From assembly GCA_035632955.1 (NCBI GenBank), contig DASQFU010000206.1, positions 1-38,186 on the forward strand: DNA of 38,186 bases. The letters run 5' to 3'. Shown here piece by piece: positions 7,601 through 16,682 of this stretch. The notes under the pieces were generated by a model. It saw nothing but the letters and a program-made list of their open reading frames with translations. It did not search any database and was not told the origin of the DNA. Position numbers and translations under genes: made by a program. The first letter of the stretch is position 1; every line of letters starts with the position of its first letter. The DNA comes from DASQFU01 sp035632955. Its GTDB lineage: Bacteria > Eisenbacteria > RBG-16-71-46.

Positions 7601-10600
7601 ACGGCAAGCGTGACGATCTGGCCGGCGCGCGCGATCGCGATCCGCTCGGTGCGCGGACCCGCGTCGGTTCATCAGGGCCAGAACGGCGCGCCCGTCACGA
7701 TCCGGATCGAGAATCTCGGCGGCGTGCCGGTGCGGCTCGACACGCTGCGCCTCTCCTTCAGCCGCGGGACTCTCGGGGACGCGGACAACGATTTCACCGT
7801 CACCTACGCGCCCGGCAATCCCGACACGCTGCCGGTCGGGGTCGTCACCCGGCTCGACGCGACGCTCGCGGTGCGGCCGGATGCGCTGGTTGGGCCGCTC
7901 GCGGTCAATGCGCGCGCCTCGGGTCTCGAGGTCGGCAGCGCCATGCGACTCACGGACGCCGCTTCGGACACCACGCTCGCCCTGACGGTCGTTTTAGGTG
8001 GTTACGAGCTGCTGGCGAGCCAGGGATCGGGCTCGGTCCGGCCGGGGCAGTCGCAGGCGCTGCTGATGACGTTGCGCGTCCGCAACCTGGACCCGGTACC
8101 CCATCGGCTGACTCAGCTTGTGCTGACCAATCGCACGTCGGGTCCGGGCGACCAGGAGACTCTCGACGATGAGCTCGGCGACGTCTCGCTGATCCTGGAC
8201 GACGGCGACGGGCTGTTCGAAACCGCTCAGGATACGCTCGCTTTGACGACCTCGGCCCTCACCGGTCGGGTGCGGTTCCCGAACCTGACGGTCGCCTTGG
8301 GCGCGAACGCCGAACGGCGGTTGTTCGTCGCTGCCACGCTGCCGCTGTCGATCCGCGACGGCGACCGGCTGGATCTCGCCGTGGATTCCGTCGCCGACGT
8401 GATGTTCGACCAGACGCTCGCGCCGCGCAACGCCTGGCCCGTCGATCCCGCCGGCTCCTTCCTGGTGGATGGCTTGGTGGCGGATCAAGTCGGAGCCACA
8501 GCATCCCCTTCGCCTGCCCTGACGCCCGGAGCATCCGACCAGCTCGCCTTCCATCTGCGCCTGCCACCGAACGGCTACGAGTCCGACGTGCTGCGGCGCC
8601 TGGCCGTCCTCAACCTCGGCACGGCACAGCCGGTCGCCGACATCACGCGCGTGCGCGCTTGGGTCGACGACGGCGACGATGCTTTCGAGTCGGGCGGCGA
8701 CCGCCTGCTCGGCGCGCTCACGTTCACCGGCGACCGCTGGGAGCTGACGGCGCTGTCCGAGGCGGTCCCGCTCGCGGGTCTCACCGTGTTCTTCACGGTC
8801 GACGTCGCGCCGCTCGCGGGCGAGAGCCGTACCGTCCAGCTCGCCCTCCCGAGCGGCCTCGATCCCGGAGTGGGCATGGCAAGCGGCAACAGCGGGCCGC
8901 TCGATCGCGAGCTGGAATCGCCCATCGTCCAGACGGTGACCAATGTCGACCGCGTGACGCTCACGGCCATGCCGCTCCCCGATGGCGCCGCGCGTCCGGA
9001 CCAAGGCGGCCTGCCGCTCCTCCATCTGGTCGCGTCCAACACCTACGCCGCCGACCGCACGCTGACCGCGCTCACGCTCGCGAATCGCACGACCGGGCCC
9101 GGCACGCCCGCCGAGCGCGACCGCGAGCCGCGCGTGCTGACGCTCCAGGCGGACGGGGACGATGACGGCACGCTCGACCCGCCGGACGTGGATCCGGTGC
9201 TCGCGACCGGCTTCTTCGCCGCGGGGAGCGTCGACTTCACCGGCCTCGCCTGGAGCGTGCCGGCCGCGCAGTCGAGCCACTTGTTCGTCACCGCCGACGT
9301 CTCCTTGGACGCCGCCGCCGATGGCGACGTCCTGGGATGTTCGATCGACGACGCGGCCAGCATCGGCTTCGCCGAGCCGACCACCGTCACGGCGCTCTGG
9401 CCGCTCGATTCAGGCGCGCGCTGGACGATCGACGGCCTGATCGCGGCCCAGCTCGGCGGCGGCGCCGTGCCGGCGCAGACGGTTGGCCCGGGCGACGCGC
9501 GCATTCTGGCGCTCGACCTGGTGGTGCCGCCGAACGGCTACCAGCCGGACGTGCTTCGCGGCCTCTTCGTCACGAACCTCGGCACCGCGACGGCCAGCGA
9601 TCTGTCGACGATCGAGCTGTGGCAAGACGGCGGCGACGGCGCGTTCTCCTCCGGCGCCGGCGATGACGTGCTGCTCGGTCCGCTGACGCCTCAGGCCCAG
9701 GGATGGCAGAGCCCGCTGCTGGCTGCCGCCGTCGCGCCTCCCGGAGCGCGGCTGTTCGTCTCGATCTCGGTCGGCGGCGCGCCCGCCGAATCCTCGACCG
9801 TGCGGCTCGCGGTCCCCGTCAACGGCGTTCAGAACGAATCGGGCAACGACGGACCGCTCGACGCCTCGGTTGAGAGTGCGAACACGCTGCTCATCAGCGG
9901 CTCTCCGTTGCTCGCCACGCTGGAAGTGCCCGCTGCGAGCGCGCTCGGCCAGACGATCGAGGTGCGCATGATCGTCAGGAACACGAGCGCCGAGCGCGTG
10001 GTCGCGATCGCTCCGACGCCGCTCGACATCTTGGGAACGGCGGCGCTGACGTTGATCGACGGACCGACGCCGGCCACACTCGATCTCGACCCGGCCGCGC
10101 GCGACACCGTGATCTGGCACTACTCCGCCGTCGCCGTCGGCGAGGCGCGCCTGCGCGGCGCAGCGGAAGGCACGGGTTTCACGAGCGGCCTCGTGCGCCG
10201 CGCGCCCGCGATCACTTCCGGGCTGCATCGCGTGTTCAGCGTCGCCAACCGGCTCGATCTCTCGTTGGTCCACACCATGCCTGTGAGCGTGAACCCGGGC
10301 GCCCTCGACGTCGTTCCGTTCAGCCTGACGCTCACGAACCCGGGGGGCGAAGGGGTCTCGGACGTCAACCTCCGGCGGTTACGCGTTCGGCTCGAGACCG
10401 AGTCGGGCCAGCCGATCGTGCCCACCGATTTGCTCGCGCGCGTCACCGTCAACGAAGGCACCAATATCTATCTCGTCAAAACGGCGCTCGAGACGTCCGG
10501 GAACGAAGTCGACCTCGCCCTCGCCACTCCGGCGCGCGTGACCGGGCTCGAGCCGACGACGCTCAACCTGCGGCTCGACCTGCTGCCGGCGATCTCGGTC

Positions 10601-12511
10601 CCGACTTTCCGGCTGCTGATTCAGGATAGCGCCCAGTTCTTCGCCGAGGACGCCACCAGCCTGGCGCCGGTGGGCGTTGTGTTGGACGCCGGGAGCTTCC
10701 CGATCCGCTCGAACGTGGCGCGTATCCTGGCCGAGGCCACCGACCTCGACGTCGCAGCACTCGGTCCCGATACGCTGTTCGCGGCGCGCGGCGGCGTCGT
10801 GCCGCTCTCACGGATGCGCTTCGAAAATCGCGGGACCGCAAGCATCACGTCCGACGTCCGCCTCGCGTCGTTCGTGGTCGGCATGCAGGACACTACTGGT
10901 CTCAAGCTCTTGCCCGGTAATCGACTTTCGTGGCTGCGCGTGCTCGAAGGCACGCGACTGCTGGCGAGTTTTGCCGTGGTTCCGGCGGACGGACCCGAGC
11001 TGACGGTGGCACTCTCGCCGCCGCTCAACCTTCCGGTCAACACACCGCTCGACCTCACCGTCGAGGGCACGATCGCGGCGAGCGCGCCGCTCGGCACGTT
11101 CCGCCTGCTGTTCGTCGATTCCGCGCGGGTCGACGCCTACGACGCGAACAGCCGCGCCCAGGTGGCGGTCAACATGGTCGCGGATACGCTGGCCGGCGCG
11201 TTCGTCACGGTGGAAGCGAACGCCGACAGCCTGCTCGCGAGCCATTCCCCCGTGATGCCGCCGGCGATCGTGATCGGCGAGATCGACGTGCGGGCGATCG
11301 CCGTCACGCTCCGACATCCCGGCACGCCGGGCACGGCGCGCATCCGCGTCGACAGCGTGCGCGTCGCGCTGCGAGACGAGCAGCGGCAACCGCTCGCGTT
11401 CGCGACCTATCTCGACCGCTTGGCGGTGCGCTGGAACGGCGTCGAGGTCGCGTCGGCCGGGGGCTTCGCCGCCGGCTCCGTCGTGACCGTGCCGCTCTCG
11501 GTACCGCTCCTCCAGCCCGGGGACACCGCGCGCATCGAGCTGGCCTTGGACGTCGATGGCACGGCTCCGGCCGGCAGCGTGGAGCTGGTCGTGGCGGGAA
11601 CCGGTCTCTACGCGCTCGACGTCAATCGCAGCCAGCCGGTCGCGCTCGGGCCCGAGCCCGGCTCCGAGCTGCCGATGCTCTCCGGACTCGGCCGGCTGGT
11701 GTCGCCGTCCCGCGAGCTGGTCGTGGGGCTCGAGAATCGCATGCCCACGGTGCTGGCCGCCGACGGCCGGGCGACGGCGGCCGCCGAGCTGTCGCTTTCG
11801 AATCGCGATCCTCAGGGAGCGGGCTCCATCTTTGTCGATTGGCTGCGCGTGAATGCGGCCGGCCAGGACTTCTCCGCGCTTCCGCTCGGCACGTTCGCCG
11901 AGCGTGTCGACGCCTACGTCGACGGCGTGCTGTGGGGTCAGTCCGCGCCGCTGACGGCGGACTCGGTTTCGGCTGCGGTCGTGGGCTTGCAGCGACTCGA
12001 GATTCCGAAAGACCAAACGGTGCGGGTCGAGCTGCGCTGGACGCCGCGCACCGGCGCGGTTTCCGGACGCGTGAGACTCGGGCTCGACCGGCCGGACGTC
12101 GGCGTGGTTCAGCCGGGAAGCGCGCTGCTGGCGATCGCGGTGCTGCCCGAGAACGGCCAGGCGTTCCCGCTCTGGTCCCAGGCCGGCGGGTTCAGCGCGA
12201 CCGATCTGTCCGGGAGCTACGCCAACTTCCCGAATCCGTTCGCGGCCGGCAGGCAGGGGACGACGTTCACGTACTACCTGCGCGACGGCGCCCGCGTGTC
12301 GCTGCGCATCCTCACGCCGCGCGGGGTCTCCGTCGCCACGCTGCTCGACGGTGTCGCGCGCGCTCCGGGACTTCATCAAGACGACCGCTGGGACGGCCGC
12401 AACGGCAGCGGCAGCGTGGTGGCGAACGGGGTCTACGTCGCCGAGCTGTCGGTGCGCTACGACGACGGAACGGACGAGCGCGAGCTGCGCAAGGTGGCGG
12501 TGGTGCGATGA
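4628..12511 (+). CDS. Giant modular exported surface protein with FlgD/Por-type C-terminal domain
   Basis: A 2627-residue exported protein. The ATG at 4628 gives a signal peptide (basic SARLR, then GGLALALFCVA, small residues up to about 34); an in-frame TTG at 4586 is less likely. Residues about 36-219 resemble a DNRLRE/CBM96-type jelly-roll domain. Bacterial Ig-like domains lie near 381-460 and 917-1000. From about 1125 to 2512 the chain is built of degenerate modules of roughly 160 residues. Four carry an acidic DDGDG-like, potentially calcium-binding loop (bases near 8198, 8665, 9152, 9626). Four later ones repeat an FRLL-x2-DSA-type motif (bases near 10607, 11099, 11580, 12070). Residues about 2530-2627 (NFPNPF ... 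WDGRNGSG ... GVYV) match the FlgD-Ig/Por sorting-type C-terminal domain, suggesting outer-membrane export and surface display. It is first in a five-gene operon and its stop overlaps the next start (ATGA). An adhesive or structural role is inferred. Confidence 0.85.
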   Translation: MLFPDLLSSARLRFAMGGLALALFCVATEDAVAGSFILTQQPSGSVTEDSYNKEDSSNNTHGDKDALKVKGHQDPKSKHTLIRIPVSGLTNKSVLQAWLILNQNAASSATPIEARIYPLLESWDEDPVSWDDRDWGQNWTVPGGTRGPAWTSRPLVGASTVGSQVSWQVGPIFQAWQLGTLANNGFVIEPNRGSPDREVEFRSSDVSTSSQRPKLVIHYTDEAPAVRSGWAEIQPRSLRAASTNSVMSLWLDVDAVGSTPSGAASGFDQVTIAHGGTFIVTALNAVVVNGSGTLPIFYSFTDNGTSATFRFPRVRSIAQVRIDFRVTAQAAPNSRGIELPVTVDDSATPGAWAQSLWPGNADSTAGNGDDWILVISANPATRIYVLPDTAYVLEGFTTSFTVLGEDAGGAQFAMSADSFSVVPPSAGTITTAGDFTALNAGTARIIGYAGSLRDTAIAVISAAQTPQITSIILRNRANAPVNALSAADTMFLDVGVSDGDGFDDVTAMLFDLQLAGHAADVGAPAFHAGFRWQRGGGWYLDDPAGTTWQVLPALCSVDEVTTSTAAQTVRLAFVTGRIARASNTGEWSATVRTHSSSPPDTTSADLTGLDALPRVELAVNVTVGVFNSGPPGATLLPLSQPTDGHVHAIVTSNAPWSLEGAGNDLVGGTTPSETLLVGAPNQRISWAIDAPDAGSNYLDTAFAELIASQPAATSETPVEHELYLWVNHPAGVSSQQYGGDLELRVQSAAFGLTSPIDLTPLIASVVSSGGLPAQSVLAEVAPHSVQAGAVAQPFDAWLLPQFQAGNGGIDRLLVDLPQGYGATSVAAVEVSGSPVPFTDASAPGVAEVVLGSRITTSALVRIRLVTDAPSVLDSTGSSFAVLYDDTATPLAPQVAFEGNANGLSDGNSWTVQVLPGPLASLAIAPSEVTAYIGDVIGFTATGSDAFGNPVSPAATWSVQGGIGTIGASSGTFTASAAGSGLVIGRSGAVADTASVTIWPARAIAIRSVRGPASVHQGQNGAPVTIRIENLGGVPVRLDTLRLSFSRGTLGDADNDFTVTYAPGNPDTLPVGVVTRLDATLAVRPDALVGPLAVNARASGLEVGSAMRLTDAASDTTLALTVVLGGYELLASQGSGSVRPGQSQALLMTLRVRNLDPVPHRLTQLVLTNRTSGPGDQETLDDELGDVSLILDDGDGLFETAQDTLALTTSALTGRVRFPNLTVALGANAERRLFVAATLPLSIRDGDRLDLAVDSVADVMFDQTLAPRNAWPVDPAGSFLVDGLVADQVGATASPSPALTPGASDQLAFHLRLPPNGYESDVLRRLAVLNLGTAQPVADITRVRAWVDDGDDAFESGGDRLLGALTFTGDRWELTALSEAVPLAGLTVFFTVDVAPLAGESRTVQLALPSGLDPGVGMASGNSGPLDRELESPIVQTVTNVDRVTLTAMPLPDGAARPDQGGLPLLHLVASNTYAADRTLTALTLANRTTGPGTPAERDREPRVLTLQADGDDDGTLDPPDVDPVLATGFFAAGSVDFTGLAWSVPAAQSSHLFVTADVSLDAAADGDVLGCSIDDAASIGFAEPTTVTALWPLDSGARWTIDGLIAAQLGGGAVPAQTVGPGDARILALDLVVPPNGYQPDVLRGLFVTNLGTATASDLSTIELWQDGGDGAFSSGAGDDVLLGPLTPQAQGWQSPLLAAAVAPPGARLFVSISVGGAPAESSTVRLAVPVNGVQNESGNDGPLDASVESANTLLISGSPLLATLEVPAASALGQTIEVRMIVRNTSAERVVAIAPTPLDILGTAALTLIDGPTPATLDLDPAARDTVIWHYSAVAVGEARLRGAAEGTGFTSGLVRRAPAITSGLHRVFSVANRLDLSLVHTMPVSVNPGALDVVPFSLTLTNPGGEGVSDVNLRRLRVRLETESGQPIVPTDLLARVTVNEGTNIYLVKTALETSGNEVDLALATPARVTGLEPTTLNLRLDLLPAISVPTFRLLIQDSAQFFAEDATSLAPVGVVLDAGSFPIRSNVARILAEATDLDVAALGPDTLFAARGGVVPLSRMRFENRGTASITSDVRLASFVVGMQDTTGLKLLPGNRLSWLRVLEGTRLLASFAVVPADGPELTVALSPPLNLPVNTPLDLTVEGTIAASAPLGTFRLLFVDSARVDAYDANSRAQVAVNMVADTLAGAFVTVEANADSLLASHSPVMPPAIVIGEIDVRAIAVTLRHPGTPGTARIRVDSVRVALRDEQRQPLAFATYLDRLAVRWNGVEVASAGGFAAGSVVTVPLSVPLLQPGDTARIELALDVDGTAPAGSVELVVAGTGLYALDVNRSQPVALGPEPGSELPMLSGLGRLVSPSRELVVGLENRMPTVLAADGRATAAAELSLSNRDPQGAGSIFVDWLRVNAAGQDFSALPLGTFAERVDAYVDGVLWGQSAPLTADSVSAAVVGLQRLEIPKDQTVRVELRWTPRTGAVSGRVRLGLDRPDVGVVQPGSALLAIAVLPENGQAFPLWSQAGGFSATDLSGSYANFPNPFAAGRQGTTFTYYLRDGARVSLRILTPRGVSVATLLDGVARAPGLHQDDRWDGRNGSGSVVANGVYVAELSVRYDDGTDERELRKVAVVR
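8000..9901 (+). repeat. Two tandem 321-residue coding repeats
   Basis: Within the surface-protein gene, two consecutive units align throughout. Anchors include LTNRTSGPG and LANRTTGPG, LPPNGYESDVL and VPPNGYQPDVL, and SGNSGPLD and SGNDGPLD. The PPNGY codons begin 963 bases apart, a period of 321 residues. Each unit splits into two halves of about 160 residues, each with one acidic Asp/Gly loop. Similarity is clear in protein but not as exact DNA copies, so the duplication is old. Confidence 0.8.
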
Positions 12512-14514
12512 ACCCGCGCCTCGGGTTGCGCATCGTGATCGCGGCCAGCGCCTGCGTCGGGCTCGCCGGCCCGGCGGCCTGGGCCGCCGATGACGGCGGC
12601 ACACAGTCGGTGTTCGCGTTCGGCGCCGGCAACCGCGCGCTGGCGATGGGCTCGGCCTTCACGGCGGCGGCCGACGACGCGAGCGCGCTGTTCTGGAATC
12701 CCGCCGGGCTCGGCTGGGTCGAGCGCAGCGAGTTCCAGGCCGCGCAATCGGGCGATCTCGGCCTCGGGTTCCAGGAAGGCTACGCGAGCCTGGTACTGCC
12801 GAGCTGGCGCTGGGGCACCGCCAGCGCATCGTTCCGGCACTTCGGCGTCGGCGAGATCGAGCAGCGGGACGACCAGAACGTCGTGCTCGGCGAAAGCCTG
12901 AGCGACCGGGAGATGGAACTGGCGCTCGGCTACGGGCGCTCGTTCGGCTCGGCCATCAGTGCGGGCGGCGCCGTCAAGCTCCGGCGTCAGACGCTCGCAG
13001 GGTTCGCCGCGAGCGGGCTCGGGCTGGACCTCGGAGTCCAAGTGCGCCCGGCGCTGGCGCTCGGAGTCGACGCCCCGTGGGCCGCGGGCTGGACCTGGGC
13101 GCTCGCGGTGCGCAACGCCGTCGAGCCTTCGCTGCGGCTCGACCGTGAAGCGGTCGCCGATCCCGTGAGCTTCCACTCCGGTCTCGCGTGGCGCGGCAGC
13201 CTTGCCGGCGCCGGCGTCGTGCTCGCCGAAGTGGACATCGAGAAAGTGCGTGACGTGGGCGCCAGGCTCCGCAGCGGCATCGAGTACCGGCCGCACCCCT
13301 GGGTCGCGGTCCGCGCCGGCAGCGACGGGCGCGGTCTCGCCGCCGGCAGTGGCGTCCGCTGGCACGACCTGGCGCTCGACTACGCGTTCCAGGACGGACC
13401 GCTCGCGACCGAGCATCGCGTGGGCCTCTCGCTCAGCTTCGGCTCGTCGGTGGACGAAAGCCGGGTCGCTTCGCGCCGCAAGGAGGACGAGGCGCTGCAA
13501 CGCCGGCTCGCGGGGGCCTACCAGCAGCGGCAAGCGGAGCAGATCGCCGAGCTGATGACCCGGGCGCGCGACGCGCGCGCGCGCGCCGAGATCGACGAGG
13601 CGCTGGAAGCGCTGGCGGTGGTTCAGACGCTCGAGCCCGGCCATGCGGAAGCGGTCACGCTCGAAGCCGCCTGCCTCGTCGACAAAGCGACCGCCCTCGA
13701 GCGCGCCGGTAACCTCGCGGACGCCGCCGTCGCATACGAGCTGGCGCTGGGAGTCGCGCCGAACGACGTGAGCGCACGGAGCGGTGCCGAACGCTGCCGT
13801 GCGGAGCTCGATCGGCGCAACGCGCGCTCGGAGGAGACTCGCCTGCGTTTCGGCAAGGCGATGGATGCCTTCGCCTCCGATCGCCTCGCCGAAGCACGCA
13901 CCGGCTTCACCGCGGTGGTTCGCGACAACCCGAATGACGCCGAGGCGAGCGCAATGCTGGCTCGCACCGAGCAAGCCATCGCGCGGCGCGCGGCGGCGCT
14001 GGTCGAGCAGGCGAAACGCGTCCTGGCCGCGGGCCGGCCGGCCGAAGCCGCGTCGCTGCTCGAGCAGGCGCGGGGACTCGATGCGGACGCGCCGGGCCTA
14101 GCGCAGGCGCTGGCCGCTCACGCCCGCGCGACCCGCGTCACGCCGACGGCGGCGCTGGCGGCGCCGGCGCAAGAGACCGCCGCGCCGGGACCGCGACTCG
14201 GAGATCGCGAAGTCGAGCAGCTCTATCGCCAGGGTCTCACCGCTCAGAAACAGCAGCGGGCGGATGACGCGCTGCGGTTCTGGGAACTGGTGTGGTCGGC
14301 GCGGCCGGGCTACCGCGAAGTGAACGAGTTCCTCAAGCGCGAATACCTGACGCGCGGAATCGAGAACTTCGCGGCCGGCCGTCTCGATCAGGCGATCGCT
14401 CATTGGGAAAAGGCGCTGCTGGTCGATCCCACCGACGAGCGAGCACGTGGATATTTGACCCGCGCCCAGAAGCAGATGGCCCGCAGCCGCGAGATTCTCG
14501 GAGCGAACCAATGA
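12508..14514 (+). CDS. PorV/PorQ-like outer-membrane barrel with C-terminal TPR domain
   Basis: A 668-residue protein with a signal peptide ending near AWAAD (residue 28). Residues about 32-315 fit the PorV/PorQ family of outer-membrane barrels: the start FGAGNRALAMGSAFTAAADDASALFWNPAG is typical, with alternating beta strands after it (sequence anchors near 33-62). Residues about 330-668 are Ala/Glu/Arg-rich helices with TPR-like units, presumably periplasmic. In Bacteroidota, PorV carries cargo with a C-terminal Por domain at the outer membrane. The gene directly upstream encodes such a cargo-like protein, and the two genes overlap by four bases (ATGA). The next gene overlaps in the same way. 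Barrel plus TPR in one chain is longer than ordinary PorV (about 400 residues). Confidence 0.82.
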   Translation: MNPRLGLRIVIAASACVGLAGPAAWAADDGGTQSVFAFGAGNRALAMGSAFTAAADDASALFWNPAGLGWVERSEFQAAQSGDLGLGFQEGYASLVLPSWRWGTASASFRHFGVGEIEQRDDQNVVLGESLSDREMELALGYGRSFGSAISAGGAVKLRRQTLAGFAASGLGLDLGVQVRPALALGVDAPWAAGWTWALAVRNAVEPSLRLDREAVADPVSFHSGLAWRGSLAGAGVVLAEVDIEKVRDVGARLRSGIEYRPHPWVAVRAGSDGRGLAAGSGVRWHDLALDYAFQDGPLATEHRVGLSLSFGSSVDESRVASRRKEDEALQRRLAGAYQQRQAEQIAELMTRARDARARAEIDEALEALAVVQTLEPGHAEAVTLEAACLVDKATALERAGNLADAAVAYELALGVAPNDVSARSGAERCRAELDRRNARSEETRLRFGKAMDAFASDRLAEARTGFTAVVRDNPNDAEASAMLARTEQAIARRAAALVEQAKRVLAAGRPAEAASLLEQARGLDADAPGLAQALAAHARATRVTPTAALAAPAQETAAPGPRLGDREVEQLYRQGLTAQKQQRADDALRFWELVWSARPGYREVNEFLKREYLTRGIENFAAGRLDQAIAHWEKALLVDPTDERARGYLTRAQKQMARSREILGANQ

Positions 14515-16682
14515 GCCGCGACGTGGAACCAAACGCGCCGGCGGGGCCCGTGGCGCCAGGGGATCCGAAAGCAGTCTCGCCCACCAAGTCCCGCCCGGTG
14601 CTCAGCATCCGTTGGATCGTGACGGCGGCGGCCGTCGTGCTCACGGCGGCGCCGGTGCTGACCGTCGGCTTCGTCTCGGAGCGCAACTCACGCGCCGCGC
14701 TGGGGCGGGAAGTCGAGACGCGTCTCCTGCTCGGCGCGCGCAGCCTCGCGACCGCCAGCTCCGGGATCCTGCTCGGCGAGGTGCCCGAGCTGCTGCTCCA
14801 TCCCGTCGTGCGCACGATGCAGGACGAGCAGGCTGAGCTCGCGTTCGCGGTCGTGACCGACCATGCCGGTTTAATCCAGGGCCACGCCGACGCACGGCTG
14901 CTGGGGAGCCGTTTCACGCCCCCGACCGAACTGCGACCCGTGGATCACTCGCGCGGCCTCAAGCCGGGAGAGTCGCTCCGGAGCAACGGGAAGCTGCTCG
15001 TCGCCGAGGCGCCGGTGCGGCAGGCGGATGGCCGGGTCATCGGCACCGCCCTCATCGGTCTCGAACAGAGCTACCTCGAGGCGACGATCGCGGCCTCGCG
15101 CCGCCAGCAGGCGACCGTGCTCGCGGTGCTCGTGCTGCTCGGCGTGTTCGGGGCCTTCCTCTCGATGTCGCTCCTGCTCCGTCCGGTGGACAGCCTGCGC
15201 GCCGGGCTCGAGCGGATCGGCCGCGGCGACCTCGAGACGCCGATTCGCGTGCACGACCGCACCGAGCTTGGATTGCTCGCGGACTCGATGAACGACGTGG
15301 CGCGGCGGCTGAAGCAGGCCCAGCAGGAAATGCTCGAGCACGAGCGGCTGGCCCACGAGGTCGGCCTGGCGCGCCAGATCCAGACCTCGTTGCTCCCGGC
15401 CGGGCCGCTCGAATCCGGCTCGATCGCGATCCGCGGCCTGCAGCGCGCGGCGGCGGAGGTCGGCGGCGACTACTACGACATCCTGCCGCTCGCCGACGGG
15501 CGCGTGGCGATCACGATCGCGGACGTCTCGGGCAAGGGGCTCGCCGGCTGCCTGGTGATGGCGATGCTGTCGGCACTGCTGCGGGCCCTGCGCCACCTGC
15601 ACGACTCGCCGAGCGCGCTGCTCGGGGCGCTCGACGAGCAGCTCGCGCAGTCGCTGCAACCGGGCGTGTTCGTCACCATGTTCTACGCCGTGGTCGATCC
15701 CACCACGGGCCGGCTGACGTTTGCGTCGGCGGGACACAACCCGACCCTGATCTACCGGCATGCTGCGGGCGGCGTGGAAGGATGCGCCACCAGCGGCATA
15801 CCGCTCGGCGCCACGCGGCGCGGTCAGATTCGGCGCACCCTGCGCGATCAGACGATTCAGCTCGATCCCGGCGACGTCCTGGTCCAGTACACCGACGGCT
15901 ACACGGAAGCGTTCGGCAAGCGCAACGACGAGCTGTTCGGGCTCGAACGGCTCCAGCAAGTCGTGGCGCAGCACGGCGGCGAGGGCGACCAAGCCGTCAT
16001 CGGCGCACTTCGCCAAGCGCTCGGCGCCTGGACCGGCGGCGCGCCGCCGAGCGACGACGAGACGCTGCTGGTGTTGAGCCGCGTGGGCTCTGTGGCAGCG
16101 GACGAGGCGATTCCGGCCACCTCCAAAGACAACCGGCCGACGGTGGATGGCGACGGCGCTCGTGCCGCGATGCAGCGGCTCGCCGAGGCGGAGCGGCGCG
16201 GCCAGTGCCTACGCCTGCAAGCCGACCTCGACTCGGTCACGAAAGTGCTCGAGTGGATGAAAGGCGTGCCGCTGCTCGCCGATCTGTCGCATCCGGAGGC
16301 CGAGCAACTGAGCACGGCGCTCTACGAGGTGTGCGCCAACATCGCCGAGCACGGCTGCGGCAACGACGGACAGCGCGGCTTCGAGTTGTGGTGGCTGCCG
16401 CCCGCGGTCGCGGAGCCAACCTCACAGTTGGAGCGCGCGGCGCTGGTGCGCGAGGGAATGTTCGTGATCCGGGACGACGGCGCCCCCTTCCGTCCCGACA
16501 GCTGGAAAGCGACCGACTTCAGCGACCAGAGCCTGTGGAAACGCGGACGCGGCATCGGACTCGACATCATTCACCGCGCGATGAACCAGGTCATCTATCA
16601 GCCCGCCACTCCGCGAGGCAACATCACCTCGCTGACCTTCGGACCGCGGACCGCGGTTCAGGAATCAGGAGCAATGTCATGA
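14511..16682 (+). CDS. Membrane RsbU/SpoIIE-type phosphatase fused to an RsbW-type anti-sigma kinase domain
   Basis: A 723-residue signalling protein. Transmembrane segments at about 33-55 and 202-222 enclose a periplasmic sensor region resembling a single CACHE domain. A HAMP linker follows (about 222-275). The PP2C-like SpoIIE phosphatase spans about 280-520, with GGDYYD (318-323) and DVSGKG (338-343) supplying the metal-binding Asp residues. From about 560 onward comes a GHKL ATPase of the RsbW/SpoIIAB type: an N-box around EVCANIAEH (about 605), RDDGAPF (about 653) and GRGIGL (about 679). The two opposing activities of a partner switch, dephosphorylating and phosphorylating a STAS protein, thus sit in one chain. 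The STAS gene follows directly with an ATGA overlap, making it the likely substrate. No sigma factor is encoded nearby. Confidence 0.92.
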   Translation: MSRDVEPNAPAGPVAPGDPKAVSPTKSRPVLSIRWIVTAAAVVLTAAPVLTVGFVSERNSRAALGREVETRLLLGARSLATASSGILLGEVPELLLHPVVRTMQDEQAELAFAVVTDHAGLIQGHADARLLGSRFTPPTELRPVDHSRGLKPGESLRSNGKLLVAEAPVRQADGRVIGTALIGLEQSYLEATIAASRRQQATVLAVLVLLGVFGAFLSMSLLLRPVDSLRAGLERIGRGDLETPIRVHDRTELGLLADSMNDVARRLKQAQQEMLEHERLAHEVGLARQIQTSLLPAGPLESGSIAIRGLQRAAAEVGGDYYDILPLADGRVAITIADVSGKGLAGCLVMAMLSALLRALRHLHDSPSALLGALDEQLAQSLQPGVFVTMFYAVVDPTTGRLTFASAGHNPTLIYRHAAGGVEGCATSGIPLGATRRGQIRRTLRDQTIQLDPGDVLVQYTDGYTEAFGKRNDELFGLERLQQVVAQHGGEGDQAVIGALRQALGAWTGGAPPSDDETLLVLSRVGSVAADEAIPATSKDNRPTVDGDGARAAMQRLAEAERRGQCLRLQADLDSVTKVLEWMKGVPLLADLSHPEAEQLSTALYEVCANIAEHGCGNDGQRGFELWWLPPAVAEPTSQLERAALVREGMFVIRDDGAPFRPDSWKATDFSDQSLWKRGRGIGLDIIHRAMNQVIYQPATPRGNITSLTFGPRTAVQESGAMS

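Noticed and set aside
10930..12507. In-frame upstream extension of the PorV-like gene
   Set aside because: It overlaps the surface-protein gene in another frame and is Arg/Ala-rich. A signal peptide begins at the ATG at 12508.
10808..12604. 598-codon minus-strand open frame opposite the surface-protein gene
   Set aside because: Arg/His/Gly-rich translation without domains, exactly antisense to a protein with clear repeats. It is a by-product of high GC content.
12457..13974. 505-codon minus-strand open frame opposite the PorV-like gene
   Set aside because: No recognisable motif, and compositionally biased. The plus strand encodes a coherent signal peptide, barrel and TPR protein.
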